Shown: positions 18,592 through 29,343, counted from the stretch's first letter. The stretch: 64,000 nucleotides of DNA from Prostheceraeus crozeri (GCA_907163375.1 CAJQUW010006801.1:1-64000), one strand, 5' to 3'. The notes: a model not told the origin generated them from the sequence alone. Numbers and translations are program-made.

Positions 18592-20270
18592 GCACCAGAT
18601 GGAAGATATTTATTTAGCGATACTGATGAATTTAACGAAATAGACGAATTAAGCGAAATTAAAAAAACAGATGAAGCTGAACGAACCGATGAAGCCGTAA
18701 CAGATATAAAATATTTATTTAATGAATCTGTTGAACATAATGAAACCGATGCAACTTTTTCTGATATTCTAACCAACTTTTATAATATATTCAAGAAATC
18801 TTTCAAATGTTATATGAATGTAGAAGTACTTTATACAAAAAATGTACCTGATGGAATTCCTGAAGAAATAATACAAGGACATTTTATAAATTCACAAGAA
18901 ATTCATAATGTAAATGATATACAACCCATATTTGAATCGATGATACTTAAATTAGAAAATTGTATAATTGAAGCCCAGTTACGTGAATCTGGTTGGAGAT
19001 TTGTTAAAATACTATCTAAGAAAATAGTAATTGATAAATATAAAAATAATACTGGTGGTAGTTATTTTCCTTTACCTTTCAGTTCACCACAAATAATCAA
19101 CATAAAAAATGAAGATGATTATTATTTCTGTGGAGTATTATAGCACATTTACATCCTGCAGAATATCATAAAGAAAGACTAAGTCATTATAATAAAGAAG
19201 AATACATAAAGGAATTTGTTCTCTCTGATGGCTTAGATGAATTTCCATATGATTATAAGAGGTTAATAAAGTTTCATAAAAAGAATAAAAATTTAATAGA
19301 AGTAAATGTTTTTGAATTAAATGTGAATTATGTTTCTATTGGTAAAATTACTCCACTTTACTCAGATTCAAAAAAATTTTATTTGAATAATAAAAATTTA
19401 TGTCAATCAGAAATAGTATATAATGATAGAGGAAATTACATGCATCATAATATTTTTTACCAAGGAAATATAATATGTACTGAAAAATTTGAAATTATAA
19501 AAACACTATCACCAATAATGATTAATCATAATAATTATAAAGGACGTAATTATAATTATGATTATGATTCCGATTATTTATCTTTATCTTTAGAATATCA
19601 ACAAAAATTAGAAAATTTAAATAAAAGTTTACAAAATTGTAAAACAGATTATCAACAACAAACAAAAATATTAGTACAAGAATATGGCCATAAATATCAA
19701 AATAAGATAGAAACGATACAAAAATTAAATGCAGAAAATAATGAAGACAATAAAGAATTAAATAATGAAGAAAATGAAACCAATCAAAAAATAAATGAAT
19801 CTTTAAAAAAAATGTCTACAACAATATAAAAAAAATATGATAAAGAATATAGTTATCAGTTACAAATATTAAATCAAAATTTTCATCGAAATACATTTAA
19901 TCTTACAAAAGAAATTGATGAAACACATGAAATATATCAAGATAAATTTGAAAAACTAGAACAAACAAAGCAACCAGCACAAGCGAATATATTATATTAT
20001 CAGGGTCATTTTATATTGTGTAAAGATGTTTCTATATATACAAAAACTTCAGATAATACAAATTTTCCTTGTCTTCAATGTATGACGAGCTTTAGAACTT
20101 TAGAAGAAATGAATAGACATTAGGAGAATTGCCAACAAAATGAAGCAGTTAGAAACACATTTCCAAAAGATGATTATTTAGAATACAATAAATGGTATTT
20201 TTAAAAAAAGTACCCTTTACTATTTATTGTGATTTTGAAGCATATAATGTTAATATGACACAAAATCACG

Positions 20271-20302
20271 GGGCATCGGAGATGTCTTCCAGGGCTTCAC
20301 CC
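20271..20302. repeat. Double hairpin in polymerase B after ExoI
   Basis: GGCATC-GGA-GATGTC (one G-T pair) then GGGC-TTC-ACCC, encoding part of GASEMSSRASPD. Confidence 0.55.
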
Positions 20303-20334
20303 GATTCTGAAAATGATAATTCTGAAAATGGTAC

Positions 20335-20360
20335 GGGCCAAGCCCTAGAACCTTCGGTTT
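20335..20360. repeat. Double hairpin in polymerase B, inverted orientation
   Basis: GGGC-CAA-GCCC, TA, GAACC-TTC-GGTTT: the reverse complement of the 18566 type, encoding GQALEPSV, only about 30 bp after another hairpin pair. Confidence 0.7.
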
Positions 20361-22906
20361 ATAAATATGAAAAAAGTGTATTTGAACAAAGTAAAGAAAA
20401 ATATTTATTTGAACAAAAACCATTATGTTGGGGAATGTACATTCATTCAAATTATCCTGAATTATTTAAATCAGAATATTTTCAATACTATGGTGAAGAT
20501 AGTTCAGAAATGTTTACAAAGAAAGTAGAAGAATTACAAAATTATTTTTTTATTAATTTTGTTAGAAATTAATTTTGTTAATGAAACAAATTGTTATTAC
20601 TGTGGAAAAGAATTTACAAAAAATTATAAAAATGGCAAAGGTAGATATCTTGACAAAGTAAAAGATCATGATCATCTAAATGGATTATATAGAGGTGCAG
20701 CACATAATTCTTGTAATCTTAATGCTAATAAATTTAAATATAACTTTGTTCCTCTATATTTCTACAATGGTTCTAAATATGATTTCCATCTAGTAATGAA
20801 AGATTTATTTTCATCTGAAAAATTACAACAACAACAAATAAATGTACTATGTAAAACAGAAGAAGAATATTTTTCAATGCAATTAGGTTGTATTAGAATT
20901 TTAGATGCATTTAGATTTTTTACTCCTTATTCATTAGATGTTATGGGAAAAACTTTGAAATCTGAACAATGTAAAATATTAAATAAATATAATTTAAAAC
21001 ATTTAAAAGGAATATTTCCGTATGAGTACATAACTGGAGATTTTAATTCTGTGAATAAAATTATGGAAGAAAAACAACTTCCTCCAATAAATAAATTTAA
21101 ATCAACATTAAAACAATCACAATTATCTGAAGAAGACTATGCAGAAGCTGAAAAGAATTGGAGAGAGTTAGATTGTAAAACAATGTATGATTATACAATG
21201 AAATATCTTCAGATAGATGTATTAATACTAGCTGATCTTTTCGAAAACTTTCGTGATATGTGTTTAGAATATTACGGAATAGATCCATGTTATTGTTATT
21301 CTACACCAGGTTTAACATGGTTAGCAGGATTAAAACATACAAATGTTAAACTTAAACATTATAAAGAAAATACATATGATAAATTATTAATTTTTGAATC
21401 TGGAATTAGAGGTGGAGTTTCATCAGTTTTAGGTAGTCGTTATGTACAGTGTTACAATAAAAAAGTAAATCCTGATGATTATGGAATAATGAAACCTTTA
21501 TCTCCAGAAGAAAGCGATCAGTTTATAAAATTGTTTAATCAAAATATAGAAGGACTTATATCAAATGAAGTTAGTCAAGCAGCAGTTAATGAAATCATGA
21601 GAGAAAACCATTTGTTCTATTATGATTTTAATAGCTAATATTCTTCTTGCATGATACAAGAATTACCAACAGGTGAAATGTCATGGTGTAATATTCTAGA
21701 TTATCAAAAAACATATGATGGAAATTATAATCATGGTTATATATATGAAGTTGATTTAGTATATCCTGATGAAATAAAAGATAAAACAAAATATTCTCCT
21801 TTCTGTCCCGAAAACAAAATTCCCAATATAGAAGATTTTTCAGATTATCAAAAATCTTTAATTCCTAAAAAATACAGACCAACAAAAAAACTTATGTAAA
21901 CTTAAGTAATAAAGGAAAGTATGTTGTTGAAGGAAGAATGCTAGATTGGTATTTAGAACATGGAATGATTCTCACCAAAATACATCGAAAACTAGAGTAT
22001 AGAAAATCTAAATGGTTAAAAAATTATATAGAGTTCAATATTGAAAAACGTAAAATAGCTAAAAGAAATAAAGATGATTTTGGAAACGTGTTCTTCAAAT
22101 TAATGAATAATGCATTTTATGGGAAGACTTTAGAAAATGTGCGTAATAGACAAAATATTGAAATAGTTTATGATAAAGATAGGTTTCAAAATTTAACAAG
22201 GAAAACTACATATAAAAGAACTACTAGATTTAGTGATGAACTATGTGCTGTACATTTACGCCGAATCAGCGTAAAACATGATAAGTTTAATTTTATTGGA
22301 TTCACTATATTAGAATTAGCTAAACTATTTATGTATAAATTTATATATGATTATTTAGCACCTGCTTATGGCAAAAACTATAAATAACACTTTACAGATA
22401 CCGATTCTGTTTTCTTAGAATTAACAATACCGTATAATTCTTCACTTGATGAAGAAATTAATAAAATAAAAGATATCATTCATCCTTCTGATTTATGTAA
22501 AGTAAAAGATGAATTAGAAGGAAATGAAGATTTCATAACAGAAGCTATATTTTTAAAATCTAAATGTTCTTGTTATAACACAACTAATAATATTAAAACA
22601 CATAAAACATTAAAAGGAATTTCAAAGGCATCGGTGGCTAATCAAATAACATTTCAAGATTATAAAAATGTATTATTTAATAATGAAATAAAAACAGCAT
22701 GTAAATATAGACTTAATTCAAAGAAACATAAAATGTATTTAAAAGAAGAACATAAATTAGCATTAGATCCATTTGATGATAAAAGAAAAATTTTACCTGA
22801 TGGAATAACTACTTCAACTTTTTAATTTTCTAATTTCTAAGATAGACAAATTTGATATATATAAAATTAAAAAAAATATTATAACACTATATTTGTATAT
22901 CTTTTA

Positions 22907-23673
22907 TCACTCGGTAAACAAATCTTCTATAACTCTATCATGAATTTTTTTATCAATATTAATTGTGATAAATCCATAATCTTTTGACCAAGCATTGTTA
23001 CACGATTGTTTAAATTCATCTTTATTTCTTACGCATAAATCTCTTAACAAATCACTTAAGTTTCTTGCATTTATTTCAAATAGTATAAATATGTTTGCAT
23101 TCTTTCTAATAACACTTCCGTCTAATGAATACATACTTTGTGTTAAATAAAAAACACTACAGTTATTATGTCTGCCTCTTGTGAAATAATTTCTCTGAAC
23201 TGACTGATTTCTATCTTTAACACAATCATCAAAAATTACACAATGTTTCATTGTTTTATCTAGTTTACTAGGATCTTGCATATTACCACTATCATCTATT
23301 AATTGTATTTTTATATGCTTATTTTTATTGGATTCTACTAACTGATTATTTTTTGCTGCTTCTTCACACCACGAACTTATTTCTTCTTCATCTTCAGATT
23401 TTTCATATTCTTTGAATAATGGAGCAATTGCTGTTTTTTAAGATTGTTTTCAAATCCATATTTTAAAAATTGATAGACGGGTTGTTCTGCTGTTGTTGTA
23501 TAAATTATAAGATTGTTATAATCCAAAAAATTTGGAGTCGTTAAAATTTTAAATAATAGATACGTTTTTCCACATCCTGATCTTCCACAAATAACTGACA
23601 AAACTTTATTAGATAAATTTGGATGATGATTAAATTTAAGTTTTTTTTTATTTAATGGTAGTACTTCACTCAT
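22907..23673 (-). pseudogene. FtsK/HerA-type packaging ATPase, copy B (frameshifted)
   Basis: The start MSEVLPLNKKK lies after an A/T-only context. Walker A is GRSGCGKT at residues 30-37; the Walker B-like CVIFDDCVKD and the sensor YLTQSMYSLDGS lie in the second part, encoded at about 23225-23250 and 23125-23155. The two parts are offset by one base at the T-run 23434-23439 (an A-run in the coding sense), a break found at the same base in element A. Otherwise open to the stop at 22907. It would drive genome packaging. It lies tail to tail with polymerase B and co-directional with penton. Confidence 0.85.
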
Positions 23674-23756
23674 TTTTTAATAAAAAAATTTTATTTTTGA
23701 TTTTATTTTTATTTTTAAAGAAGAAGAAGAAAATTAAACTTCTCTAGCTTCGCGTG

Positions 23757-23821
23757 GGAGTTTATACCTCTCGAACGGGAGTTTATACCTCCCGAACGGG
23801 GGTTTATACCTCCCGAACCAA
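23757..23821. repeat. Three tandem 21-bp hairpins at the penton 3' end
   Basis: The unit GGGAGTTTATACCTCCCGAAC is repeated three times with small changes. Each unit is itself a stem GGGAG-TTTATAC-CTCCC. The penton reading frame ends inside the last unit. Confidence 0.8.
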
Positions 23822-24592
23822 AAGTTCTATCATAATCTCTTCACCTCCAAAATTTATTTCTTGTCCTTTTTCATCAGTGATTCTAATGTTAAAGTTGTTA
23901 ATAGTTTTTCTTGTAATAGGGAAATATATTAATGTTTGTGGAATTACATTTAATCTATAACCAATGGGTACAGTAAAAGCTGGAAAACTGAATATTAAAT
24001 TTGATAATTTACCATTTATATATCCTCCTTCAATAATGTCACAATGTACAACAATTGAATTTATTTCAGTAATTTTTGGAATCTTCTCACCTAAATGATA
24101 ACCTTGACTATAGGTTTGTTTATTAAATCCTAATAGCTTTGACAATGATCTATCATGATTAAAATCAACTTGATGATTTTCGTCTAAAGTAAGAGAAAAT
24201 TTATTAACTGCCGGTTCAACTGCAAAATGTAATTGTTTCTTATCTTTAAATGGTATACCTAAGTGTCTCTTAATTTCATTTGATATTGATTCAACTTCGT
24301 AAGAACCAGGAAGAAAAGTTAGTATTTTCCATGTTTTGCCTTTATCAGTAGAATATCTAAATTGATCATTCACATCTTTGATAACATTTTGAATAGTGTT
24401 AAATGTAGAGAAACTAGTCAATGCAATTTGATAATTTTTATTTTGTTCCAGATGTAGAATGGGTTCTAAATTACAAATGTGTGATGAAGTAATTGTTATA
24501 ATTTTTAACGTCGTACTAAATCTTGATGAACCCAAAATCTCTGTCAAATTTTCTAAATGATTATTAATTTTGTCTAAATCTGCTGAACACAT
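23804..24592 (-). CDS. Penton (single jelly-roll minor capsid protein)
   Basis: An intact frame of 262 codons, MCSADLDKINNH to VREV, and the best-preserved structural gene of element B. Features match Polinton penton proteins: a central VNKFSLTLDENHQVDF followed by LSKLLGF, then NSIVVHCDIIEGGYINGK, VPIGYRLNVIPQ, IYFPITRKTINNFNIRI and a final strand GEEIMIELLVR. It would form the pentameric vertex. The start has the context TAACTAAAAAATG. The stop lies within the hairpin repeat at 23757-23821, so the original C-terminus may have been trimmed or extended by a residue or two. Confidence 0.8.
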   Translation of the reverse strand: MCSADLDKINNHLENLTEILGSSRFSTTLKIITITSSHICNLEPILHLEQNKNYQIALTSFSTFNTIQNVIKDVNDQFRYSTDKGKTWKILTFLPGSYEVESISNEIKRHLGIPFKDKKQLHFAVEPAVNKFSLTLDENHQVDFNHDRSLSKLLGFNKQTYSQGYHLGEKIPKITEINSIVVHCDIIEGGYINGKLSNLIFSFPAFTVPIGYRLNVIPQTLIYFPITRKTINNFNIRITDEKGQEINFGGEEIMIELLVREV

Positions 24593-24634
24593 TTTTTAGT
24601 TAAAATTTTGAATAAATATTTTTTTTATAAAAAA

Positions 24635-25454
24635 TTAAAAACAACAACATATTTCAGCTATACTTTTATAATCCTCTTCATTTAGAATCTTCTTTTCTAA
24701 CAGTCTTTTCAATATAGCATGAATTTCATTGAAACTAGAATTATGTCCTTCTTTTATTGCAGATATTAAAATATTTAATCTATTTAGTAATTCTTGTGGA
24801 TCATCTGGTAAAAATACAGTTGTTTCTGTTTTAAAACCTTTTCCTACTTTAACTCCCGTTGATAATAAATTTTCTAATTGTTTATAACGTCTAAGAGATT
24901 TTACTGCACCAACTCGATCTAACATAGCTTCATATTTTATGAGATCTTCTACAGCATAATTATTTAAATCTGCTCCTCTTAAAAGATCAACAAAATTTCT
25001 ATCTAAATTAAAAGGAGATTTATCTGGTGAAAAAATTAAACCTCGAAAAGGTTGTGGAAATATTTCTTTTTGTCCGAGATAAAATCTAGGTATTGTTTTT
25101 CCATCTATAAATGAAATAGAATGTTCAAACTGCATAGATTTTGGTAATTTCTTATTAATGTTTGATTCTAGTAATCCATAGTCATCTAATATAGTTTTGT
25201 GCTCTGGATCTGTTATATCAATTTGTTTATCATTATTTGTAAGTTCTTTTTCAAGAGTTTTAAATGGTTTCATAGTTTTTTCAAAATCAGTTTTTACTTG
25301 TTCGGTTTGCTGCATTTTTTTCAAACATATCAGATTGAATACCAGCTTTTATCATTCTATGTTGAAGATGATTTTCTTTCATAATATTTCTTTGTTTTAT
25401 TAACTCTTCTAATTGTTTTATTCTTTTAAAATTATCAGCTCTAATTTTATCCAT
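24635..25454 (-). pseudogene. Conserved Polinton protein of unknown function, copy B
   Basis: A first frame from MDKIRADNFKR (start context TTTTAAAAATG) gives a 55-codon helical, basic segment. A second frame, overlapping by about 40 bp at the T-run 25315-25321, begins MQQTEQVK and runs to 24635. The second part has SMQFEHSISFIDGK, RFYLGQKEIF and GLIFSPDKSPFNL, then LLRGADLNNYAVEDLI and a helical C-terminus with NRLNILISAIKEGH. The same offset occurs in element A. So either both copies inherited a shift, or these are two overlapping genes. Neighbours suggest a virion or assembly protein. Confidence 0.6.
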
Positions 25455-25521
25455 TTTTAAAATATAATATTTGAATTTTGTGGTAACATTGGAATACAGC
25501 AAAAACATTTTACTGAACAAA

Positions 25522-26286
25522 TTATTTTTTTATTGCTTTGTTGTCTGACATCTTTTCGTTTAAAGTTTTCTCGTTTTGAGTTTTGTTTAATAAAGTTTTG
25601 TTTAATAAAGTTTTGCTTAAATTTTCGCTTAAAGTTTTTAGCTCTTCTAAAAAAATTTTGTCATTTTCTTCATTAGAAATTTTACCATCACTAGAAATTT
25701 TGCCATCCTGTCTATTCTTATCATCAACTTTTTCGGACTGTAATTGAAAGGATATTTGATCTAATTCATTAGCTATTTGATCAAATTTTTCAATCTCATC
25801 TAACGTAATAACATTATCATCACATACTCTTTGAAAGTAGTAATGTAGTTTATCATAGACTTCTTTAATATGTAAATGCTTAGTTTTTAATGATTTTCGT
25901 TTCTTAGTTATTAAAGATTTATCTAACATTGTAACAAGTGAAGTTGCAAAAACACCCGTACCTGTTAAAGCTGTAGCAACTACTGGAATTACTAAAACAC
26001 CTGAAGATATAACAATTGTTAAAGCACCTAAACTTATTGTTAAGAATATGCCAATTCCTTCTGTTACATTCTTAACTTTACTCCATCTCTTTCTTAATTT
26101 TTTATAATGTTCTAATCTTAATAATAATTGAGATTCCTTATCTTTCATATAACGTACTCTATCTTTGTGTTTTTCTTTATTCATTTTTTCAATGTCCATT
26201 AAAGTAGAACTACGTTCATATGATAACGAAGGATATATTCTTGTGGTTTCATCCACTTTTGTTTCATCCACTTTTGTTTCTTCCAT
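25522..26286 (-). CDS. Two-helix membrane protein, copy B
   Basis: An intact frame of 254 codons from MEETKVDETK, the ATG preceded by TTTCTTTAAAA. The frame is open a few codons further upstream but without an ATG. A charged N-terminus (KEKHKDRVRYMKDKES) leads to two hydrophobic segments at about residues 83-125 (GIGIFLTISLGALTIVISS, LVIPVVATALTGTGVFAT). A helical domain follows with CDDNVITLDEIEKF and an acidic tail carrying short repeats of KTLLN. It is the outermost gene of the right arm and ends the block shared with element A: similarity stops about 12 bp before its ATG. Confidence 0.7.
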   Translation of the reverse strand: MEETKVDETKVDETTRIYPSLSYERSSTLMDIEKMNKEKHKDRVRYMKDKESQLLLRLEHYKKLRKRWSKVKNVTEGIGIFLTISLGALTIVISSGVLVIPVVATALTGTGVFATSLVTMLDKSLITKKRKSLKTKHLHIKEVYDKLHYYFQRVCDDNVITLDEIEKFDQIANELDQISFQLQSEKVDDKNRQDGKISSDGKISNEENDKIFLEELKTLSENLSKTLLNKTLLNKTQNEKTLNEKMSDNKAIKK

Positions 26287-26353
26287 TTTTAAAGAAATAT
26301 TTTTAGTCACATGATATATTTTAAAAACCTGAAAGATGGATAAAATTCATGAA

Positions 26354-26708
26354 TTTGAAATTCTCAACTTTTATGATTTTCGGTGTCCTGGAACGGTCAT
26401 GATTTTCAAGGTAAAAATTTTAATTCACAAATTTGAGATTTTGAAAAATTTGAAAATTAGGTATTTTTAAAAACGCCTAAATTTATGAATTTAGGTCTTC
26501 ATAACCTGAAAAATGACCAAAATTCATGAATTTGGACCATTTAAAAGTACCATTTTTTGAAAAATCTGTATCTTTAAAAACGACTAAATTCATGAATTTA
26601 GGTCTTAAAAACCTGAAAAAGGGTCTAAATTCATGAATTTATGTCGTTTTTAAAGATACTATTTTTTTGAATTTTATGGTGTCCGGGAACGGTCTTTTGC
26701 CCATTACT
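26354..26708. repeat. Right terminal inverted repeat of element B
   Basis: Inverted copy of the left repeat with the same palindromic AATTCATGAATT blocks. The outer phrase reads GTGTCCGGGAACGGT here, one base different from the left end. Confidence 0.9.
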
Positions 26709-26714
26709 TACATG
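26709..26714. other. Target site duplication, right (TACATG)
   Basis: The six bases directly outside the right terminal repeat, identical to 9672-9677. Confidence 0.9.
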
Positions 26715-26740
26715 TAATCACACAAACCTATTTTTTCCAG

Positions 26741-26823
26741 ATGTTAATCGACTGCATCCTATTGTCGAAAGGCTTGAAGAAATTGTGTCTGCTGCGAAAT
26801 CAATTGATTTCAAACCTGGAACA
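26741..26823 (+). CDS. Proposed host exon (gene unknown), n-2
   Basis: The acceptor TATTTTTTCCAG ends at 26740 and the donor ACA|GTAAGT follows 26823. With two leading bases, the exon encodes VNRLHPIVERLEEIVSAAK and continues to FKPGT, a helix-like sequence. It joins in phase 0 to the exon at 27053. I do not recognise the protein. Support is splice consensus and reading phase only. Confidence 0.45.
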
Positions 26824-27052
26824 GTAAGTTTTATTCGATACTTAGTCTTATTTTGGTTTTTTACACTTGTAAGTTCAGTAAATGTTGCTCTACTCACATA
26901 TTAAATTGTTACATGATGAAATTATTGCATTTAAAAATTGAGTTAGTTAAATCATCATTCGTGTATTCAATTGTTAGGCCTATCGGGCGTATAGAAAAAT
27001 GCCATTGGCCTACATGTAGGCAACTGTAAATTCATTGTCTTATTCTTTCCAG

Positions 27053-27191
27053 GATTTCAGGATGGAGACGGCTGATGAGGAGGAATCGGCAAGCAGATAT
27101 CCCACGTCCTCTACTCCCAATCGCAATCCTCTTGCAAGCATTTCATCCAACATTGATGATCTTTTGGTTTCAAAAAGCAAAGAATGTCTCC
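27053..27191 (+). CDS. Proposed host exon (gene unknown), n-1
   Basis: The acceptor TATTCTTTCCAG precedes 27053. The frame DFRMETADEEESASRY runs through a Ser/Pro/Asn-rich linker to SKSKECL, with a donor C|GTAAGA after 27191, leaving phase 1. A later donor (GTGAGT near 27220) is possible but would put the last exon in a frame with an early stop. Confidence 0.45.
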
Positions 27192-27556
27192 GTAAGAAGA
27201 TAATGTTGAAATTGGAACAGTGAGTTTGATGAGCTGTTCAACAATGTAGGTTAGGTATACCGTAAAATGGATATCGTGCTTGAGACAACTGTCTAAAGTT
27301 CTGAGTGCGCTTGAACACTTTCGTCGAATCAGTATATTGATCAAATATTAAAAATTAATGTTGTGAGATCAATTTGATCTTTCTATAATGTCTCACAATG
27401 AATGTTCTCATTTAATAGATCCATTAGGACTGCATACGGATACCGGTACAAAATTCCGGTAATTACAGTTTACTGAATAACATAAAAGACAATGATTATA
27501 AGACGTACTCTTACATCAATTATATTTAAAGTTATATTAGATGATACCATAGTAGA

Positions 27557-27689
27557 ATACTGTTACACCGTACGATGTGTATGCGTGGACAATGAATATT
27601 TTGACTACCAAAATTGAATCTACTTATCCCGAAGCGACGTTGAGGGATTGTTATGCGCATAGCCACGCATAGCCATCGTATAACAGTAT
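27557..27689. repeat. Foldback element
   Basis: ATACTGTTACACCGTACGATG..TATGCGTGG pairs with CCACGCATAGCCATCGTATAACAGTAT with a few mismatches, around a central CGAAGCGACG. Probably a small MITE in the host intron. Confidence 0.6.
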
Positions 27690-28561
27690 ATTATCTTATT
27701 CCTAGCTAGTGAAGCCACAGTCATAGAGCGGGCATACATACTTGCATTTTTTATTATACGGCACATATTTTCCTTTTATACTGTATTTTTAGTACATGTA
27801 TAACGGTAATTTACATAACACATCACTTTGATTATACTTACATGTACAGTCTGACATCCAAAAGTAAAGTAACATAACTGACATTATTGGCAATTTACAG
27901 TTTTGTACCTCACTTTCAGATAAAAATTCAATTTGTGCACCTGTATTCAATGCAACAAATGTACTCGTATATTTGAGTATCAGACATTAACAAAATCAAG
28001 ATGCAACACAAAAAGAGAGGATTGTTTCAAATGACAACCATCAAAATGTCGGTTGTTATTTTATGTTTGGACGGCAGCAGTACTGTGCATTAAATTAGAA
28101 GCTCTTTAAATCGCTTTCATGGGAAGCTTTTTGGTTGTCATACATTACTTTATTCTTGCTGGTGTTTACACAATTACACATGCATTGATAGGCCGATATG
28201 CATTCTACATTGAAGCATTCATTCTTTTCATGCTAGGCCTACTTGCAAAATTCATCATTTCATTTTTTTCGAAAATAGCCGGATGAAATTTTTGTGCTAC
28301 GTAATTAGCGATTTTCAACTTCACTGTGGTGCATGAACATGTACATACATGTAGTATAATCTGAAAATGCAATATGTCTGGAGAGGATTTTAGGTGATAT
28401 GCGAAATCAACAATAACAGCAGCTGTCTGCACGAATCATTTGAATAAGACCGTTCACAGAAAATTACGATAATTATGTAGCTATGTCATATAAATGTCAT
28501 ACCGTATACCACAGTGGATAGTCCATGCATTTCATTCAATCTCTCGTTTCATTATTTTCAG

Positions 28562-28668
28562 GTTTCGGTGCCGATCGGTATGGCAAAGTGAAAGCCGAAA
28601 CAGAGACAATTGTGCGCAAAAAGTTACATACTGAAACGAAATTACTGAAAAAACAAAATTTGTCCTGA
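28562..28668 (+). CDS. Proposed last host exon with stop
   Basis: The acceptor CATTATTTTCAG ends at 28561. In the phase left by the previous exon it reads FGADRYGKVKAETETIV, then KKLHTETKLLKKQNLS and TGA at 28666-28668. The Lys/Glu-rich helical ending is consistent with a coiled-coil C-terminus. No clear poly(A) signal is seen in the next 80 bp. Confidence 0.45.
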
Positions 28669-28739
28669 ATACACATAATACATATCATTTGGAAATGCTG
28701 CACTTTTTCTTCAATTTTATTATCGTATTATTTTCGTGC

Positions 28740-29030
28740 TAGGGGAGTCTCAAATGTAACTACTTTTATCTAAGGAAATCGAAGACTCTCTTAATTTGCT
28801 TATGAAATTCCTATGACAACTCTTTGGGAATGCTATAAGGGATTTCTCTATGGGTTTGAAAGGTTTTTTTGCACTGGGAATGAAAGGGATTTCTATGAGA
28901 TACCATATGGGATTCATAAGGGATTTTAAGGGGAACCCGAAGAAAACCCCTTTCAGTCCCATTAAAAAAGGTCCAAAAATACCATAGAAAATTTTGTATG
29001 GGAATCCCATACAATTGAGTCACTCGGGAG
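28740..29030. repeat. Degenerate GGGATTT/GGGAAT repeat region
   Basis: A run of imperfect copies of phrases such as AAGGGATTTC, TATGGGATTC and GGGAACCCG. No gene is supported. Confidence 0.4.
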
Positions 29031-29133
29031 TGCCTGTGATACTAATCACGATTTGTGTTGCTGGTCATCTTGTTTTCTATAGAGGTAGTCATCATGCATG
29101 TGTGAGTTTCTGGATAGATATAGTAAGCGTAGG

Positions 29134-29343
29134 GACAAGAGAGCAAAGACAATACAGCAGGAAGACAAGAGAGCAAAGACAATACAACAGGAAGACAATA
29201 GAGCAAAGACAATACAGCAGGAAGACAAGAGAGCAAAGACAATACAACAGGAAGACAAGAGAGCAAAGACAATACAGCAGGAAGACAAGAGAGCAAAGAC
29301 AATACAGCAGGAAGACAAGAGAGCAAAGGACAAAAGAGCAACG
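29134..29343 (+). repeat. 30-bp minisatellite
   Basis: Seven near-identical copies of GACAAGAGAGCAAAGACAAT followed by ACAGCAGGAA. The open frames through it on both strands exist only because the period is a multiple of three; I do not call a gene. Confidence 0.9.

Larger units (their letters stand above)
18313..22825 (+). pseudogene. Protein-primed DNA polymerase B of element B (broken)
   Basis: From MENTKFYCNLC the gene starts with a C2H2 finger (FYCNLCKKKLQ...HLNSKLH), then a Polinton-type N-terminal domain (GWRFVKIL near 18985, HYNKEEYIKEF near 19185). A coiled-coil insert follows (about 19600-19960), then ExoI CDFEAYN (20229), a CYYCGKEF...KDHDHLNGLYRGAAHN finger-like insert (20590-20715), ExoII YNGSKYDFH (20765) and ExoIII YLQIDVLILADL (21205). 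Motif A has DFNS-stop-YSS (21630), motif B LMNNAFYGKT (22105) and motif C FTDTDSVF (22390). Breaks: a shift near 19140, TAA at 19827, TAG near 20120, shifts near 20200 and 20570, TAA near 21638, a shift near 21897 and TAA near 22385. Confidence 0.85.
9678..26708. mobile_element. Complete Polinton/Maverick element B, 17,031 bp
   Basis: Both ends start AGTAATGGGCAAAAGACCG in inverted orientation and are flanked by the same 6 bp, TACATG (9672-9677 and 26709-26714). Length, AG-starting terminal repeats and 6-bp duplication are all hallmarks of Polintons. The content agrees: adenain-like protease, retroviral-type integrase, double and single jelly-roll capsid proteins, packaging ATPase and protein-primed polymerase B. 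Nearly every large gene has nonsense or frameshift changes, so it is structurally complete but not coding-competent as written. Confidence 0.95.

Noticed and set aside
12436-22390. Possible alternative genetic code or programmed stop readthrough in element B
   Set aside because: The in-frame stops are TAA, TAG and TGA and stand at positions where different residues would be expected (Leu in the polymerase motif A and C regions, other residues elsewhere). Several genes also have frameshifts. Ordinary decay explains this better.
23425-23440. Classic -1 ribosomal frameshift signal in the ATPase
   Set aside because: The A-run is not in the phase needed for an X XXY YYZ heptamer and I see no clear downstream pseudoknot. 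Listed only as a shared frame break.
29134-29343. CRISPR-like array
   Set aside because: Uniform tandem repeat without distinct spacers in a eukaryotic context.
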